From Pseudidiomarina marina (GTDB taxonomy: Bacteria; Pseudomonadota; Gammaproteobacteria; Enterobacterales; Alteromonadaceae), in the NCBI RefSeq assembly GCF_003987045.1, contig NZ_PIPZ01000001.1:434001-498000 (forward strand): 64,000 nt of DNA. Direction: 5' to 3'. Shown here one piece after another: positions 17,514 through 26,335 of the stretch. The notes under the pieces were generated by a model. The model had not been told where the DNA came from. It saw only the letters and a list, made by a program, of their open reading frames with translations, and did not search any database. The position numbers were made by a program, and so were the translations under genes. The number at the start of each line of letters is the position of its first letter. Position 1 is the stretch's first letter.

Positions 17514-18947
17514 TTAAAGACTTTGTACGTAGCGATACAAGTCGTTGAGTAATCGCATATGTTTGGCAGAGTCAGCATATTGACTACTTGCTTGCTCAAG
17601 TTCTTGCATGAATTGTTCGGCACTTAGGGCCCGCCCAGATGGTTCAAGCAAGCGCTGTTGGCAAAATGCCCGCCATCGATGTAACTCGCTATCATTTAAA
17701 GTGCTTGGGAAATTACGAGCACGGTATCTGAAGAACATTTCACTGAGGCGTGCATCGGCAAAATTAAGCTCAAGACCAGCGAGCTGGTCGGGTTCGGTTG
17801 CCCGAATGATAGCCATGTTTGAGCGATCTTGATCGCTGAAGAAGTCACCGCTATACAACATCAAATCAGGGTCGGTAACGGCTTCAAACTCTCGGGCATA
17901 AATGCACGCAGCCACAATACGTTCACGTAATTCAGGCTGAGTTATCAAATACTGCCGATTTTGTTCGAGCTGCGCTAAGTTGAGTTGCCAGCGCGACTGT
18001 GCGGATTCATCGATCACTTTCAGCGGCGCAATGAACGGACATTTATTGAGTGCGAATTGACCGCCACCAAACGGCATCAGATTGTGTTCTAGAAGCGTCG
18101 AACGCCGTGTAAATCGTCGTTCAATCATGTCATCTTCAGAAAGTGACATCAGTTTGCGTGGATCACAACGAAGATCCCAATACACCACCGTGTTGGGTTG
18201 TTCAGGATGGTAGGCAAGGGGCATAATCACACTAAGATAGCCATTTTGAGCGCCATAAAAACCGCTGACATGCGCAAGAGGTGTAAAGGTGGTGAGTTGT
18301 ACAAAGTCTTTCACTGCTTGCTTACGACGCATGCTGTAGGCATAGTCAAATAATCGTGGTTGTGCTTGCTTCACTTTTTTTGCCATTTCAATGGTGGCAT
18401 ACACATCGGCCATGGCATCGTGGGCTTGACCGTGCTCAATGTTATTTACGCGAGTAAGATCCTCAAGGCGCATGCTTACCCGTCCGTCGTCATGATAAGG
18501 CCACTCAATGCCTTCAGGGCGCAATGCGTAACAAGCACGCATCAGATCAATGAGATCCCAACGTGAATTATTATCCTGCCAAGTGTGCGCATAGGGGTCG
18601 ATAAAATTACGATAAAACAAATGCCGCGTAACTTCGTCATCAAAAGCAATATTGTTGTAGCCAATAATCGTTGTATTCGGCTCGCTCATCTGTGCCGCAA
18701 TTTTCTCAGCAAAGGCCGATTCATTCATCCCTTGCGCCAATGCATGTTGCGGCGTAATACCGGTAATCATAACGGCTTGTGGATGCGGCAGAAAATCAGG
18801 TGTGGGTTGGCAATAAATCGTTAACGGTCGACCAACGGGTTCAAAATCTAGGGTGGTTCGCAAACCTGCAAATTGTGCTGGTCGATCGATTTGTGGATTC
18901 GCACCCCAAGTTTCGTAGTCGTGCCAATAGAAGGTCGGCTGAGTCAT
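17514..18947 (-). CDS. sbcB: Exodeoxyribonuclease I
   Basis: 477 residues, matching E. coli ExoI (475). It degrades single-stranded DNA 3'-5' and acts in mismatch repair and recombination. The DEDDh exonuclease core is visible: FYWHDYETWG near the N-terminus (Exo I, Asp-Glu), GYNNIAFDDEVTRHLFYRN (Exo II), and NIEHGQAHDAMADVYATIEMAK (Exo III, with the catalytic His and Asp). The C-terminal SH3-like and helical parts include FIAPLKVIDES and LYRYVQSL. It stands alone on the - strand, with the heptad-repeat region upstream of its start. Confidence 0.95.
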   Translation of the reverse strand: MTQPTFYWHDYETWGANPQIDRPAQFAGLRTTLDFEPVGRPLTIYCQPTPDFLPHPQAVMITGITPQHALAQGMNESAFAEKIAAQMSEPNTTIIGYNNIAFDDEVTRHLFYRNFIDPYAHTWQDNNSRWDLIDLMRACYALRPEGIEWPYHDDGRVSMRLEDLTRVNNIEHGQAHDAMADVYATIEMAKKVKQAQPRLFDYAYSMRRKQAVKDFVQLTTFTPLAHVSGFYGAQNGYLSVIMPLAYHPEQPNTVVYWDLRCDPRKLMSLSEDDMIERRFTRRSTLLEHNLMPFGGGQFALNKCPFIAPLKVIDESAQSRWQLNLAQLEQNRQYLITQPELRERIVAACIYAREFEAVTDPDLMLYSGDFFSDQDRSNMAIIRATEPDQLAGLELNFADARLSEMFFRYRARNFPSTLNDSELHRWRAFCQQRLLEPSGRALSAEQFMQELEQASSQYADSAKHMRLLNDLYRYVQSL

Positions 18948-19041
18948 TTAAGATCCGTGATGTTTTTGTTGAAATTCTTACTTTCAGATTAACTGAATGA
19001 AGTAATAAAACAAAGGCGTTATTCGGAAACAAGAGAAAAGG

Positions 19042-19227
19042 CGTTATTCGTTATTGGTTATTCGTTATTCGGGAAAGCTAAAAGCGGTAAAACGAAATAC
19101 ACGAGCGTTAGAACAACTGTATTCAAAGAACCGAACTCTGCTAGTATCGAATAACCAATAACGAATAACGATTAACGAATAACGATTAACGATTAACGAA
19201 TAACGATTATCGATTAACGAACAACGA
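19042..19227. repeat. Inverted array of degenerate 7-bp repeats (locus 1)
   Basis: Left arm: four heptads of the type CGTTATT/GGTTATT at 19042-19069. Right arm: eleven heptads in the opposite orientation (ATAACGA/TTAACGA type) at 19151-19227, running to 7 bases before the asparaginase ATG. Positions 19042-19064 and 19148-19170 form a perfect 23-bp inverted repeat with an 83-base spacer that has no repeats. The last heptad supplies the ACGAGG ribosome-binding sequence of the next gene. This fills most of the 287-base gap between sbcB and the asparaginase gene. The same family occurs at 34314-34385 and 42353-42422. Confidence 0.9.
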
Positions 19228-19234
19228 GGTTTTT

Positions 19235-20269
19235 ATGAAACGTATCGCACTAATTGCCGCAATGGGCTTGTTTGGCATTACAGCAAACAATGCTTTTGCT
19301 GACGACCATGGTAAAAAAGCCGCCGATGAAACCTTTGCAATCGCTATTCATGGTGGAGCTGGCACGATTACTCGTGAAAGCATGACGCCAGAGCGTGAGC
19401 GTGCTTATAAAGCAAAATTAAATGAGGCGATTAACGCTGGGCATGCCGTATTAGCGAATGGTGGTACTAGTATGGATGCTGTGATTGCTGCGGTTCAGAT
19501 TATGGAAGCGTCACCATTATTTAACGCTGGCGTTGGGGCTGTCTACAACTGGGACGGTGAACATGAACTTGATGCCTCAATTATGGATGGTAAAACGCGC
19601 GAAGCGGGTGCGGTTGCGAGCGTTAAAACAGTCAAAAGCCCGATTGCACTGGCACGCAAGGTCATGGAAGAATCGGTGCATGTCATGCTAAGTGGTGCAG
19701 GTGCCGAGCAGTTTTCGCGTGAGCAAGGCCTTGAACAAGTCGACAATAGTTACTTTAACACCGAAGCCCGTTACCAAGCGTTGCAGCGCATGAAAGAGCA
19801 AGTGGGCAACCCGCGCGATAAACAAGCTTGGGTTACCATGGACGATAACTTTAAATACGGTACGGTTGGTGCTGTGGCTCGTGACAAGCATGGAAACCTA
19901 GCGGCAGCCACCTCAACCGGCGGTATGACTGGTAAACGCTACGGCCGTGTAGGTGATTCACCGATTATTGGCGCAGGCACGTGGGCTGATAACGAAAGTT
20001 GCGCGGTTTCTGCAACAGGGCATGGCGAATACTTTATTCGCTACCATGTCGCAGCTGACATTTGTTCGCGCATGAAATATCAGCAAGTTGATGTTGTGAC
20101 CGCGGGCGATGCCGTGATTCATGATGTGTTGCTACCGCAAGGTGGTACGGGTGGTGTCATTATTGTCGATAAAGATGGCAATGTGCATATGCCATTTAAT
20201 ACCGAGGGTATGTATCGCGCGCAACGTATAGGTAATGCACCAGCTGAGGTTGCCATTTATAACGATTGA
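19235..20269 (+). CDS. iaaA: Secreted isoaspartyl peptidase / plant-type L-asparaginase
   Basis: 344 residues with a signal peptide (MKRIALIAAMGLFGITANNAFA) followed by an N-terminal-nucleophile hydrolase of the IaaA family. IAIHGGAGTI starts the alpha subunit. The autoprocessing site precedes T210 in KYGTVGAVARDKHGNLAAATSTGG; T210 becomes the nucleophile of the beta subunit. GGMTGKRYGRVGDSPIIGAGTWAD and SATGHGEYFIR are substrate-pocket motifs. The enzyme cleaves beta-aspartyl dipeptides and asparagine in the periplasm. Upstream sequence is the heptad array, which provides the ribosome site. Confidence 0.9.
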   Translation: MKRIALIAAMGLFGITANNAFADDHGKKAADETFAIAIHGGAGTITRESMTPERERAYKAKLNEAINAGHAVLANGGTSMDAVIAAVQIMEASPLFNAGVGAVYNWDGEHELDASIMDGKTREAGAVASVKTVKSPIALARKVMEESVHVMLSGAGAEQFSREQGLEQVDNSYFNTEARYQALQRMKEQVGNPRDKQAWVTMDDNFKYGTVGAVARDKHGNLAAATSTGGMTGKRYGRVGDSPIIGAGTWADNESCAVSATGHGEYFIRYHVAADICSRMKYQQVDVVTAGDAVIHDVLLPQGGTGGVIIVDKDGNVHMPFNTEGMYRAQRIGNAPAEVAIYND

Positions 20270-20323
20270 CTATACTGAATGCATGGTTGTTTAACTTTTT
20301 AGGTTCAACAAGAGAGGTACGCC

Positions 20324-20743
20324 ATGCATTCATTAAAGGTCGTTGATTATATGAATCGTCATCCCGTGAGTTTTTCACCCGAGATGTCAATTGAAGCCGC
20401 CGTATCAGTGTTGCTACAAAGTAATCAGCGTGGCGGTCCGGTGGTCGATGCACAACATAAGTTAGTGGGCTTTTTGTCTGAACAAGACTGCTTGGCGACG
20501 ATGTTGCGCGATACCTATCACAATGAACAAAGTGCCACGGTCGGTGACTGTATGTATCGTGGCGATGTGGTGACGGTGGATGCGGATTCATCTATCACCG
20601 ATTTGGCGCAGCAAATGACAGCCAATAAACCAAAGATGTACCCAGTGGTTGATACTGAACGCCAGTTAATAGGCGTGATCACAAGAACGGATGTATTGCG
20701 GGCAATCGATTTACATTTACGTGATGGGTACTCTCGCCGTTAA
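20324..20743 (+). CDS. CBS-domain pair protein
   Basis: 139 residues made almost entirely of two CBS domains: VVDYMNRHPVSFSPEMSIEAAVSVLLQSNQRGGPVVDAQHKLVGFLSEQDCL and VGDCMYRGDVVTVDADSSITDLAQQMTANKPKMYPVVDTERQLIGVITRTDVL. Such pairs bind adenosine nucleotides and sense energy state; no effector domain is attached. AGAGAGG lies before the ATG. A terminator follows 8 bases after the stop, so it appears to be a short transcription unit of its own. Confidence 0.88.
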   Translation: MHSLKVVDYMNRHPVSFSPEMSIEAAVSVLLQSNQRGGPVVDAQHKLVGFLSEQDCLATMLRDTYHNEQSATVGDCMYRGDVVTVDADSSITDLAQQMTANKPKMYPVVDTERQLIGVITRTDVLRAIDLHLRDGYSRR

Positions 20744-20751
20744 CATCAAGG

Positions 20752-20783
20752 GCTGACGCTGGTAAACTAGCGTCAGCTTTTTT
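20752..20783 (+). terminator. Intrinsic terminator just upstream of hrpA
   Basis: Stem GCTGACGCT paired with AGCGTCAGC around an 8-base loop, followed by six T. It ends the CBS gene. The T-tract finishes 16 bases before the hrpA start codon, leaving little room for an hrpA promoter. Confidence 0.85.
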
Positions 20784-20799
20784 ATGACTTAGGACTGAC

Positions 20800-23700
20800 G
20801 TGCGCGCCATTCAATTTCCAGCTGACTTACCTGTCGTACAAGAAAAACAGACTATTCAAACCGCAATTGCCAAACACCAAGTGGTGATTATTGCTGGTGA
20901 GACGGGTTCTGGTAAAACAACTCAGTTACCGAAGATGCTGCTTGAGATGGGCTATGGCAATGCGGATGAAGGACGCATGATAGGCCATACGCAACCGCGC
21001 CGATTAGCTGCTCGTAGTGTTGCTGCTCGTATTGCCCAAGAACTGCAAACCGAGCTGGGTACGGTGGTCGGCTACAAAGTTCGATTTCAAGACCAAACAG
21101 CAGTAGGAACGCGAATTAAGTTGGTAACGGATGGGATGTTGCTGGCTGAACTGCAAACCGATCGTCTGCTCTCAAAATACGATGCTATTATTATTGATGA
21201 AGCGCATGAGCGCAGTCTGAATATCGATTTTCTGTTAGGCGTCTTATCGACTTTATTGCCGAAACGACCTGAGTTAAAACTGATCATTACCTCGGCTACC
21301 ATTGAAACTGAACGTTTCTCGAAACATTTCAATGCGGCACCAATCATTACTGTCAGCGGACGCACTTACCCTGTAGAAATTCGTTATCGTCCGCTACAGG
21401 ATGCCGATACGGATGATGATGACTTGGATGTTGTTCAGGGTGTTTGTGATGCGGTACAAGAATTACAGCGTGAAGCAGCGGGCGATGTACTCATTTTTGC
21501 TAGTGGTGAACGTGAAATTCGCGATTTTGCCGAAGCCATTGGTGAACTAAAGTTGGCAAATACTGAAGTTTTACCGTTATTTGCGCGCTTATCAGCGGCT
21601 GAGCAAAATCGCATATTTCAACCCCACACAATGCGCCGTGTGGTCATTGCAACAAACGTGGCTGAAACCTCTCTAACCGTACCGGGTATTCGTTATGTCA
21701 TTGATCCGGGTACCGCACGAATTAGTCGCTACAGTTATCGCACCAAAGTACAACGACTACCCATTGAGAAAATCTCGCAAGCTAGCGCTAATCAGCGGGC
21801 AGGGCGATGCGGCCGTGTCGCGCCTGGCGTCTGTATTCGACTGTATAGTGAGGAGGATTTTCTCGCTCGCCCTGAATACACTGACCCTGAAATACTTCGC
21901 ACCAATCTTGCGGCGGTTATTCTTCAAATGACTTCGGCGAAGTTAGGGGATATTCGAAAGTTTCCATTCATTGAACGACCTGACGAACGCTACATTAACG
22001 ATGGGGTTAACTTACTCCAAGAACTGCATGCCATTGCCTCGAGTGGTTGTCGGCAAAATCGTCAAAAATCACGCGGTGGTTATCAAGGTCCGCGATTAAC
22101 AGCGGTTGGACGTCAGCTGGCACAATTACCGTTGGATCCGCGATTGGCTCGCATGGTATTGGCGGCTAACGATTATGGCTGCATGCAAGAAGTAATGGTG
22201 ATTGTAGCCGCACTGAGTATTCAAGATCCGCGTGAGCGTCCGCAGCAAGGTTCGCAAAAGGCGGATGAGTTACATCAACGTTTTCACGATAAAGATTCTG
22301 ACTTTATGGGCTTCCTAAAGCTCTGGGGTTACTTATCTGAATTGCAACATGAGTTGTCTAAAACGCAATTCAGAAAACGTTTGAAACAGGAGTTCCTGCA
22401 CTTTCTGCGCGTACGTGAATGGCAAGATGTTTATACGCAAGTACGGCAAACGGTGCGCGGTTTAGGGTTTCGAATTAACCAAGAACCAGCTTCTTACGAA
22501 GCCGTTCATCGCGCACTGTTAACCGGTATGTTGTCGCAATTAGGGCAGAAGCAAGAAGGCCACGAGTATCTTGGTGCGCGTAACCGTAAATTTTATATTT
22601 TTCCTGGTTCTGGCTTGTTCAAGAAATCGCCCAAGTGGGTGATGGCTGCTGAGCTGGTAGAGACATCAAGGCTGTATGCCCGAATGAACGCACGTATCGA
22701 ACCGGAATGGATTGAGCCGGCGGCCATGCACTTGGTGAAGCGTAATTATTTTGAGCCACATTTTTCAAAGAAGCAGGGCTCGGTTATCGCCGACGAGCAG
22801 GTCACGCTATTTGGCCTGATTATCGTGCCGCGTCGAAAGGTTCAATACGGTCCGGTGAATGCCGCTGAAGCGCGTGAAATTTTTATTCGCGAAGGCCTAG
22901 TGCAAGGCCAGTTGAATCGTGACTTACCGTTTATCGCACATAATCGGGCGTTAATTGATGATGTGCGGATGCTGGAGGAGAAATCGCGGCGTCGCGATAT
23001 TCTGGTTGATGACGCAGCGTTGTTTGACGCCTATGACCGCGAGATCCCAGCTGGTATTTATAACGAACAGCTACTCAGCGGGTGGTGGCATAAGGCAGTA
23101 AAACGACAACCGCAGTTATTACGTTTTGAGCGCGATGATTTGATGGCGCAGGATGCCTCTCATGTTACCGAGTTGGATTATCCCGAGACGTGGCAACAAG
23201 GGAACCTGCGCCTAAAGTTACGTTATGTCTTTGATCCGAATGCCGCGGATGATGGTGTGACGGTTGAAGTGCCTCTGGCGCTGCTGAATCAGCTGACAAC
23301 GCATGGATTTGATTGGTTAATTCCAGCGTTGCGACATGATTTAGTCGTGGCCTGGATTAAATCGCTGCCTAAAACTTTACGACGAAACTTTGTGCCAGCA
23401 CCAAACTATGCGCAAGCATTCTTGGCTGACTGCAGTGCCGAAGTTATTGCAACTACGCCATTGTTAGATGCTTTAGCGGCTAAGTTACGGCGTATGACCG
23501 GGGTCACTGTTCCGGCAGAGGCGTGGGATGCGACGCAACTGCCACAGCACTTGCGGATGAATTATGCGGTGTTAGATGAGCGCGGTGAAACCTTGCGAAT
23601 GAGCCGTGACTTAGAGAGTTTGCAACAAGCCATGCAGGGGCAAGTGAAGCATGCGCTGAAACGTGCTGTGCAACGAACCGAACCGACACAGACCGCTGCA

Positions 23701-24540
23701 ACCGAATGGGTTTTCGGTGCATTGCCAGATACCCTTGAGAGACAACAACAAGGTTATGCGATTAAAGCTTACCCAGCCCTCGTTCCCGATGGTGAAGGGG
23801 TGCGTCAAGAGTTATTTGATACGTCAGCACAAGCGCAGCAAGCGCATCGGCAGGGCTTACGCCAACTACTTCTTGCGCAGCTACCGTCGCCGGTTCGTTA
23901 TTTACAGCAATCGCTGTCAAATAAAGCGAAATTGGCGATGTATTACAATCCTTGGGGGAAGGTTGATGATTTAATCAATGACTGCATTGTTGCTGCCTTG
24001 GATGAATTGATCGAGGCTAATAATGCGCGCGATGCTGAAACATTTCAGCAGCTTTATGAGGTTGCTCGTGCGGAATTAAATGAGCGCGTCACGGCCATTG
24101 CGAACTTGGTCGAGCCGTGTTTAATACAAAGCCAAACCATTCGAAAACGTTTAAAAGGCAAGGTGAGTCTGGATCAAATTCAGGCTCATGGAGATATTAA
24201 AGAACAGCTGGACCATCTTGTTTATCGTGGCTTTGTAAGCGATGTTGGTGCAGCCCGCCTAGCGGATATTGTGAGGTATTTGCAAGCGATTGAACGTCGT
24301 CTTGAAAAACTACCGGTTGATCCGAATAAAGACCGACTACACACGCTGACAGTGACTGGTCTGCAACAAGATTACCAAGCGTTGTTGGCGAAATATCAAA
24401 AGGGTCAGGAGATACCTAAGGCAGTGAAAGACATTCGTTGGATGATTGAAGAACTTCGAGTGAGTTTGTTTGCTCAAACCTTAGGCACCCGTTTCCCAAT
24501 CTCTGAAAAACGGGTGCGACAAGCCTTAACTAGCGTATAA
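20800..24540 (+). CDS. hrpA: ATP-dependent RNA helicase HrpA
   Basis: 1,246 residues of the DEAH-box helicase HrpA, which unwinds RNA and in E. coli helps rescue stalled ribosomes. Walker A is GETGSGKTTQ (residues 33-42), DEAH is at 133-136 (IIDEAHERSLN), and motif VI is QRAGRCGR. The helicase-associated and OB-fold regions follow, then the long C-terminal DUF3418-type domain. The start is a GTG with AGGA before it; an in-frame TGA at 20785 excludes a longer protein, so it lacks roughly the first 75 residues that precede the helicase core in E. coli HrpA. It overlaps grxA tail-to-tail by 15 bases. Confidence 0.95.
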   Translation: MRAIQFPADLPVVQEKQTIQTAIAKHQVVIIAGETGSGKTTQLPKMLLEMGYGNADEGRMIGHTQPRRLAARSVAARIAQELQTELGTVVGYKVRFQDQTAVGTRIKLVTDGMLLAELQTDRLLSKYDAIIIDEAHERSLNIDFLLGVLSTLLPKRPELKLIITSATIETERFSKHFNAAPIITVSGRTYPVEIRYRPLQDADTDDDDLDVVQGVCDAVQELQREAAGDVLIFASGEREIRDFAEAIGELKLANTEVLPLFARLSAAEQNRIFQPHTMRRVVIATNVAETSLTVPGIRYVIDPGTARISRYSYRTKVQRLPIEKISQASANQRAGRCGRVAPGVCIRLYSEEDFLARPEYTDPEILRTNLAAVILQMTSAKLGDIRKFPFIERPDERYINDGVNLLQELHAIASSGCRQNRQKSRGGYQGPRLTAVGRQLAQLPLDPRLARMVLAANDYGCMQEVMVIVAALSIQDPRERPQQGSQKADELHQRFHDKDSDFMGFLKLWGYLSELQHELSKTQFRKRLKQEFLHFLRVREWQDVYTQVRQTVRGLGFRINQEPASYEAVHRALLTGMLSQLGQKQEGHEYLGARNRKFYIFPGSGLFKKSPKWVMAAELVETSRLYARMNARIEPEWIEPAAMHLVKRNYFEPHFSKKQGSVIADEQVTLFGLIIVPRRKVQYGPVNAAEAREIFIREGLVQGQLNRDLPFIAHNRALIDDVRMLEEKSRRRDILVDDAALFDAYDREIPAGIYNEQLLSGWWHKAVKRQPQLLRFERDDLMAQDASHVTELDYPETWQQGNLRLKLRYVFDPNAADDGVTVEVPLALLNQLTTHGFDWLIPALRHDLVVAWIKSLPKTLRRNFVPAPNYAQAFLADCSAEVIATTPLLDALAAKLRRMTGVTVPAEAWDATQLPQHLRMNYAVLDERGETLRMSRDLESLQQAMQGQVKHALKRAVQRTEPTQTAATEWVFGALPDTLERQQQGYAIKAYPALVPDGEGVRQELFDTSAQAQQAHRQGLRQLLLAQLPSPVRYLQQSLSNKAKLAMYYNPWGKVDDLINDCIVAALDELIEANNARDAETFQQLYEVARAELNERVTAIANLVEPCLIQSQTIRKRLKGKVSLDQIQAHGDIKEQLDHLVYRGFVSDVGAARLADIVRYLQAIERRLEKLPVDPNKDRLHTLTVTGLQQDYQALLAKYQKGQEIPKAVKDIRWMIEELRVSLFAQTLGTRFPISEKRVRQALTSV

Positions 24541-24792
24541 GCCAAGGTTAGCGCGCGCGTAAGCTTCAAAATCATCGCAACCGCCAATGTGCTGCTCGTC
24601 TACAAAGATCTGTGGCACGGTTAACACCGGCTTGCCGACAGTTTTTTCTAAATCCGCCTTGCTGATGCCTTCGGCGTGCATGTCGATGTAACGGAACTCA
24701 AAGTCGTCACGGTCTTCTGCTAATTTCTCAGCAATTTTTACAGCGCGTACGCAGTATGGACAGCCAGGACGACCAAAGATCACAGTGAACAT
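24526..24792 (-). CDS. grxA: Glutaredoxin 1
   Basis: 88 residues matching GrxA: active site C11-P-Y-C14 in FGRPGCPYCVRAV, the TVPQIFVDEQHIGGCDDF cis-proline/glutathione-binding region, and the usual length (E. coli 85). It passes electrons from glutathione to ribonucleotide reductase and other disulfides. It is the last gene behind nrdA-nrdB-ferredoxin, 104 bases from the ferredoxin gene, which fits a role as reductant of that RNR. Confidence 0.95.
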   Translation of the reverse strand: MFTVIFGRPGCPYCVRAVKIAEKLAEDRDDFEFRYIDMHAEGISKADLEKTVGKPVLTVPQIFVDEQHIGGCDDFEAYARANLGLYAS

Positions 24793-24896
24793 TCGCTACT
24801 CCTATTTTTAAAAAGCAATAATTACCGCGTATTTTCCTATAAACAACGATGAGATGCCAATGGGTTTCGTTGATATGGATTATCGATTTTGTCGAT

Positions 24897-25160
24897 TTAT
24901 TGATTAATTTCGAGGTCGGTTTTTGCGGTACAGCAGCAGGCGAGGCAGTCGCCAGGTCGGATAAACGCGAGTGGGTCGTTCAAATAATCGACTTCACCGC
25001 TAACAAGTTGCACTCGGCAAGCGCCGCAAAAGCCATTACGGCAATGGTAATGCGGTTCTAAGCCGGCTTGTTCCATTGCTTCAAGCAGAGTTGTACCTTG
25101 TGAAGCATCAACGGTCAGCTCGTGCTGACCGTTGACTTTAACTTTAAAAAGCTGGCTCAT
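24897..25160 (-). CDS. yfaE: [2Fe-2S] ferredoxin for NrdB cofactor maintenance (YfaE type)
   Basis: 87 residues, close to E. coli YfaE (84). Plant-type [2Fe-2S] ligands C40, C45 and C48 (CRNGFCGAC) plus a cysteine in DCLACCC (72-77). YfaE reduces and maintains the diferric-tyrosyl cofactor of NrdB. The ATG at 25160 is chosen because it begins the ferredoxin fold and lies 7 bases after the nrdB stop; a longer reading would overlap nrdB. There is no clear ribosome site, so coupling to nrdB is likely. Confidence 0.92.
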   Translation of the reverse strand: MSQLFKVKVNGQHELTVDASQGTTLLEAMEQAGLEPHYHCRNGFCGACRVQLVSGEVDYLNDPLAFIRPGDCLACCCTAKTDLEINQ

Positions 25161-25167
25161 GGGAGAA

Positions 25168-26298
25168 TTAAAGTTCGAAGTCTCCCAAATCGGCGGCACT
25201 CACTTCGCTATCGATTTGGCCCACTAAGTAAGATGTGATTTCAGCTTCTTGTGGTGCAACTTGAACGTTGTCAGAGACAAGATATTTATTCATCCATGGT
25301 AATGGGTTACTGCGCTGTTTGAATGGTGCGTCAAAGCCAATCGCTTCCATTCGCATATTGGCAATATATTCAACATATTGGCAGAGCATTTCTTCGTTCA
25401 AACCAATCATTGAACCGTTGCGGAACAGGTAGTGTGCCCACTGCTTTTCTTGCTCAACGGCCTTCATAAAAATTGCGAGTGCTTCGTCGCGAAGCTCTTC
25501 GGCAATTTCTTTCATTTCAGGGTCGTCCTTGCCGTATTGCCAGAGGTTTAGGATTTGCTGGGTTGAAACCAAGTGGAGGTTTTCGTCACGAGCAATTAAA
25601 CGAATGATCTTGGAGTTACCTTCCATTAGATCACGCTCGGCAAAGGCAAACGTACAGGCAAAGCTCACGTAGAAGCGAATTGCTTCAAGCGCATTGACTG
25701 AATTGATGCACAAGAATAACTTTTTCTTGAGCTCACGCATGTTCACCGTATGCATTTCGCCATCAACTTCCCATTCACCTTCACCGTGGGTTTGCCAAAG
25801 TTGGGTGTAGAAAATTAAATCGTCGTAATATTGCGATATGTCGATAGCGCGTTTTTGAATTTCTTCGTTGATGACGATGTCTTCGAAAACTTCACTCGGG
25901 TCAGTAAAGAGATTACGCAAAATATGCGTGTACGAGCGCGAGTGAATCGTTTCAAAAAACGACCAGGTCTCAATCCAAGTTTCGAGCTCTGGAATGGATA
26001 CAATTGGTAGCAACGCAATGTTCGGGCTACGGCCTTGTACCGAATCGAGCAACGTTTGATATTTCAGGTTCGAAATAAAAATGTGCTTTTCACTTTCGGT
26101 AAGTGCCTGAAAATCAACGCGGTCGCGGCTCACGTCAACTTCTTCTGGACGCCAGAAGAAGCTGATTTGTTTCTCGATGAGCTTTTCAAAAATACTGTGT
26201 TTTTGTTGGTCATAACGCGCCACGTTCACCGAATTACCAAAAAACATCGGTTCGTGTAGCGGGTTACTCTGATTTTGATTAAACGTTGAATAACTCAT
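25168..26298 (-). CDS. nrdB: Ribonucleoside-diphosphate reductase class Ia, beta subunit
   Basis: 376 residues, the same length as E. coli NrdB. The diiron/tyrosyl radical site is intact: the aspartate in [10 protein letters not shown], the Glu, His and radical Tyr in [17 protein letters not shown], and the second-helix-pair ligands [24 protein letters not shown] and [17 protein letters not shown]. It houses the stable tyrosyl radical used by NrdA to reduce ribonucleotides. AAGGTG precedes the ATG. It is 37 bases after nrdA and 7 bases before the ferredoxin gene. Confidence 0.97.
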   Translation of the reverse strand: MSYSTFNQNQSNPLHEPMFFGNSVNVARYDQQKHSIFEKLIEKQISFFWRPEEVDVSRDRVDFQALTESEKHIFISNLKYQTLLDSVQGRSPNIALLPIVSIPELETWIETWSFFETIHSRSYTHILRNLFTDPSEVFEDIVINEEIQKRAIDISQYYDDLIFYTQLWQTHGEGEWEVDGEMHTVNMRELKKKLFLCINSVNALEAIRFYVSFACTFAFAERDLMEGNSKIIRLIARDENLHLVSTQQILNLWQYGKDDPEMKEIAEELRDEALAIFMKAVEQEKQWAHYLFRNGSMIGLNEEMLCQYVEYIANMRMEAIGFDAPFKQRSNPLPWMNKYLVSDNVQVAPQEAEITSYLVGQIDSEVSAADLGDFEL

Positions 26299-26335
26299 AA
26301 TTTAGCGCACCTTAATTGTTGGCCGTTCCACGTTG

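Noticed and set aside
19151-19227. Possible CRISPR array
   Set aside because: The unit is only 7 bp, directly tandem with no spacers, and no cas gene is present.
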